6,676 bases of DNA from Galactobacter sp. Its GTDB lineage: Bacteria > Actinomycetota > Actinomycetes > Actinomycetales > Micrococcaceae. Made by a program: the position numbers and the translations under genes. This document shows positions 4,853 through 6,676 of the stretch, piece after piece; within the stretch, counting starts at the first letter, position 1; each line of letters begins with the position of its first letter. The stretch is taken from the NCBI GenBank assembly GCA_022712075.1, contig JALAHE010000364.1:1-6676 (forward strand), read 5' to 3'. A model generated the notes under the pieces. The model did no database searches. It was not told the DNA's origin and was given only the letters and a program-made list of their open reading frames with translations.

Positions 4853-5170
4853 ATGGGTGCCGACGACCTCGAGAACTATGAGACCGAGATGGAGCTGCAG
4901 CTCTATCGCGAGTACAAGGACGTGGTGAACCTCTTCTCCTACGTGGTGGAGACGGAGCGCCGCTTCTACCTTGCCAACCACGTCGATGTGCAGGCCCGCT
5001 CCTCGGACGGCGAGATCTACTTCGACCTGACGCTGCAGGACGCGTGGGTGTGGGACGTCTACCGCACTTCGCGTTTTGTGAAGAACGTCCGCGTCATCAC
5101 GTTCAAGGACGTGAATGTGGAGGAACTGGCGAAGTCGGATCTGCTGAAGGATTCGCCGCTGGGCGACTGA
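4853..5170 (+). CDS. DUF2469 family protein of unknown function
   Basis: This small acidic protein of 105 aa belongs to the DUF2469 family (the Mycobacterium tuberculosis Rv2901c type), which is conserved in actinobacteria and has no established biochemical role. The hallmark sequence is visible: DDLENYETEMELQLYREYKD, then FSYVVETERRFYLAN, and the Trp-containing FDLTLQDAWVWDVYRTSRFVK followed by VRVITFKDVNVEEL. It has no signal peptide or membrane helix, so it should be cytoplasmic. The ATG at 4853 gives the usual N-terminus (M-G-A-D-D-L-E); a TTG at 4844 would add three residues. AAGGAAGG (4833-4840) is 12 nt before the ATG, rather far, and only 3 nt before the TTG, so the start is not fully certain. 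It lies 42 nt after rnhB and is closed off by a strong hairpin, the common actinobacterial position between rnhB and yraN. Confidence 0.93.
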   Translation: MGADDLENYETEMELQLYREYKDVVNLFSYVVETERRFYLANHVDVQARSSDGEIYFDLTLQDAWVWDVYRTSRFVKNVRVITFKDVNVEELAKSDLLKDSPLGD

Positions 5171-5210
5171 GCGTTCCGAGGCGCCGGGCGGCGCTTCCCT
5201 CACATGCGCG

Positions 5211-5242
5211 CACAGGGCCCTGGGTATCCCCAGGGCCCTGTG
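5211..5242 (+). terminator. Strong hairpin terminator after DUF2469
   Basis: A perfect 14-bp stem (5211-5224 with 5229-5242) closes on the loop TATC. It is 40 nt after the DUF2469 stop and 58 nt before yraN. No T-run follows (CTGTGCC). Its perfection and placement make it the likely end of the lepB–rnhB–DUF2469 transcript. Confidence 0.7.
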
Positions 5243-5300
5243 CTGTGCCTGGCGGCGGTCTGCGCGGCGGCGGAGGCTGGTGGCCAAGGAGGTGGTGGCC

Positions 5301-5672
5301 ATGTCCAAAGCCCAAGAGGTGGGCAGGGCCGGCGAGGAGTTTGCCGCCGGCTGGCTTCAGGATCGCGGGTTCACGGTGCTCGAACGCAATTGGCGCTGCG
5401 CCAAGGGCGAGCTCGACATCGTGGCGCTGGATACGGGAACGGGCGAGGTCGTGGCCGTGGAGGTCAAGACCCGGACCGGCACCGGCTTCGGGTTTCCGGC
5501 GGAGGCGGTGGACCGGGCCAAGCTGCGCCGGCTCCACGCGCTCGTGCGGGAGTTTGCGCTGACCCCGGGCGTGCCGAGGGTCGGCCGTCGCGTCGACGTT
5601 CTCGCGCTGCTCTGGCCCACCCACCGCAGCGCCCCCGAGGCGATCGATCACTACATCGGCGTGACCCCATGA
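5301..5672 (+). CDS. yraN: YraN/UPF0102 family nuclease-like protein
   Basis: YraN (UPF0102) proteins have a restriction-endonuclease-like fold; their role is not well established, though they are usually encoded beside comM and dprA homologues, suggesting DNA processing. The nuclease-type core is visible: GRAGEEFAAGWL at the N-terminus, RNWRCAKGELDIVALD (E and D of the GExD motif), and VAVEVKTRTGTGFG (the ExK motif), followed by a helix that contains DRAKLRRLHALVREF. The conserved acidic residues and lysine are kept, so catalytic capacity is plausible but unproven. I chose ATG 5301 (123 aa) because a near-perfect Shine-Dalgarno AAGGAGGTGG (5286-5295) lies just upstream; a GTG at 5280 would place that site inside the gene. 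The stop overlaps the comM start (ATGA), so the pair is coupled. No promoter is obvious between the upstream hairpin and this gene. Confidence 0.92.
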   Translation: MSKAQEVGRAGEEFAAGWLQDRGFTVLERNWRCAKGELDIVALDTGTGEVVAVEVKTRTGTGFGFPAEAVDRAKLRRLHALVREFALTPGVPRVGRRVDVLALLWPTHRSAPEAIDHYIGVTP

Positions 5673-6676
5673 GCCTGGGGGTGAGCCACACCGTGGCGCT
5701 GAACGGCTTGAGGGGCACGCCAGTGCGCGTGGAGGCTGACCTGGGCGGCGGCCTGCCCGGCATGATCCTGCTGGGGCTGCCGGACGCTTCGCTGGGGGAG
5801 GCAAGGGACCGGGTGCGCTCGGCGGCGCGGAACACGGGGATCGCCCTGAGTCCCCGGCGTCTCACGGTCAACCTCGTGCCGGCAGGCCTGCCCAAGCGTG
5901 GGCCGGCCTTCGACCTCGCGATCCTCGTTGCGTGCCTCGCGGCGCAGGCCGAGCTGGCGTCGCCGCAAGACACGGTGTTCCTTGGCGAGCTGGGACTGGA
6001 CGGCGCCCTGCGCCCGGTGGCTGGGGTGCTTCCGTGCCTCCTGGCCGCCCGCGAGGCCGGCTTCGTCAGGGCGGTGCTGCCGCGCGGCAACGCCGAAGAG
6101 GCGGCGCTCGTGCCGGGGCTGGAGACGGTGTCGTACGAGCGCGCTGCTGACGTGCTCGCGGCGCTCGGGGCCTCCGAGCGGCTCCTCGCCGTCGCCCCGG
6201 CGGCTCCCACGGGCGGCAACGAGGCGAGCGAGGGGCCGGGAGCGACGCAGCCCGACGGCGCGGGGCCGGGTCCCGCGCCGGACCTGGCCGAGGTGGTGGG
6301 CCAGCCTTACGGGCGCTACGTGTTGGAGGTGGCGGCGGCCGGCGGCCACCACCTGCTGCTCTCCGGCCCGCCCGGGGCCGGCAAGACCATGCTGGCCGAG
6401 CGGCTCCCTGGCATCCTTCCGCCGCTGAGCGAGGAGGACGCGCTCCTGAGCGCCTGCCTGCGTTCTGTGGGCGGCTGGGGCGTGCGCGAGCTCGTGCGGA
6501 CGCCGCCGTTTCTGGCGCCGCACCACACCTCCACCACCCCGTCGCTTGTGGGCGGGGGAAGCGGCGTGCCGCGCCCCGGGGCCGCCTCGCTGGCGCACGG
6601 GGGCGTCCTCTTCCTCGACGAGGCCCCCGAGTTTGCGGCCCGCACGCTTGACGCCCTGCGCGAGCCGCTCGAATCA
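5669..6676 (+). CDS. comM: ComM/YifB-type Mg-chelatase-like AAA+ ATPase, 3' truncated by the window
   Basis: ComM-family proteins are AAA+ ATPases; the characterised ComM acts as a hexameric helicase that promotes branch migration during natural transformation. The 336 codons present run without a stop to the window edge. Residues 1 to about 165 form the N-terminal Lon-protease-like (ChlI) domain, with ADLGGGLPGMILLGLPDASL and LTVNLVPAGLPKRGPAFDLAI. A Gly/Pro/Ala-rich linker (about 170-205) leads to the Mg-chelatase AAA+ domain, with Walker A GPPGAGKT (233-240), the family signature FLAPHHTSTTPSLVGGG, and Walker B VLFLDE (313-318). Most family members are about 500 aa, so the AAA+ end and C-terminal domain are missing here. 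It starts within the yraN stop (ATGA). dprA often follows in actinobacteria, which the window cannot show. Natural competence is not established by this gene alone. Confidence 0.95.
   Translation, partial: MSLGVSHTVALNGLRGTPVRVEADLGGGLPGMILLGLPDASLGEARDRVRSAARNTGIALSPRRLTVNLVPAGLPKRGPAFDLAILVACLAAQAELASPQDTVFLGELGLDGALRPVAGVLPCLLAAREAGFVRAVLPRGNAEEAALVPGLETVSYERAADVLAALGASERLLAVAPAAPTGGNEASEGPGATQPDGAGPGPAPDLAEVVGQPYGRYVLEVAAAGGHHLLLSGPPGAGKTMLAERLPGILPPLSEEDALLSACLRSVGGWGVRELVRTPPFLAPHHTSTTPSLVGGGSGVPRPGAASLAHGGVLFLDEAPEFAARTLDALREPLES

Noticed and set aside
6331..6354. Palindrome-like GGTGG...CCACC run in comM
   Set aside because: It is within conserved coding sequence leading into the Walker A region, and reflects Gly/Ala/His codons in GC-rich DNA.
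5651..6598. A 315-codon minus-strand open frame opposite comM
   Set aside because: The + strand encodes a ComM ATPase with intact Walker motifs; the antisense translation is Arg/His/Gly-rich with no recognisable domain.
1..6676. A novel defence, mobile or CRISPR-type system
   Set aside because: Every sizeable coding region is a recognised housekeeping gene in a standard actinobacterial order; there are no integrases, transposases, spaced repeats or composition shifts.

Overview
The window is a stretch of GC-rich bacterial chromosome, almost certainly from an actinomycete (Actinomycetota). The evidence is the gene order rpsP–khpA–rimM–trmD–rplS–lepB–rnhB–DUF2469–yraN–comM, the S16 protein with a long acidic/Ala-rich tail, the DUF2469 protein (typical of actinobacteria), and frequent GTG starts. 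Genus cannot be fixed from the sequence. All ten complete or partial recognisable genes are on the + strand. There is no sign of mobile elements, CRISPR or tRNA/rRNA genes.

Layout: (1) 1-130 is the 3' end of a gene for an unrecognised membrane protein, followed by a terminator-like hairpin. (2) An extended -10 promoter at 184-192 and a leader of about 130 nt with competing stems precede rpsP, which is followed 1 nt later by khpA. (3) A perfect hairpin (1011-1055) separates khpA from the tightly coupled pair rimM–trmD. (4) trmD ends inside a perfect 60-bp tandem duplication (2404-2523) made of overlapping, mutually exclusive hairpins. About 100 bp further on lie a second extended -10 promoter (2623-2631) and a structured leader of about 175 nt for rplS. 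(5) rplS ends with another strong hairpin, then come lepB and rnhB (GTGA stop/start overlap) and the DUF2469 gene. (6) A 14-bp perfect hairpin separates DUF2469 from yraN–comM (ATGA overlap). comM runs off the window end.

Functionally, the first half serves ribosome building and tRNA modification (S16, L19, the RimM maturation factor, the TrmD m1G37 methyltransferase, the KhpA RNA chaperone). The second half serves protein export (signal peptidase I), R-loop/ribonucleotide removal (RNase HII), and probable DNA uptake/recombination (ComM-type ATPase, YraN). The notable non-coding design is that rpsP and rplS each have their own promoter and long structured leader, while rimM–trmD lie between hairpins with no visible promoter. 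This could give low expression of the two modification/maturation enzymes relative to the ribosomal proteins. I see no novel multi-gene system. The most interesting signals are RNA-level: the duplicated hairpin block at the trmD 3' end and the two ribosomal-protein leaders.
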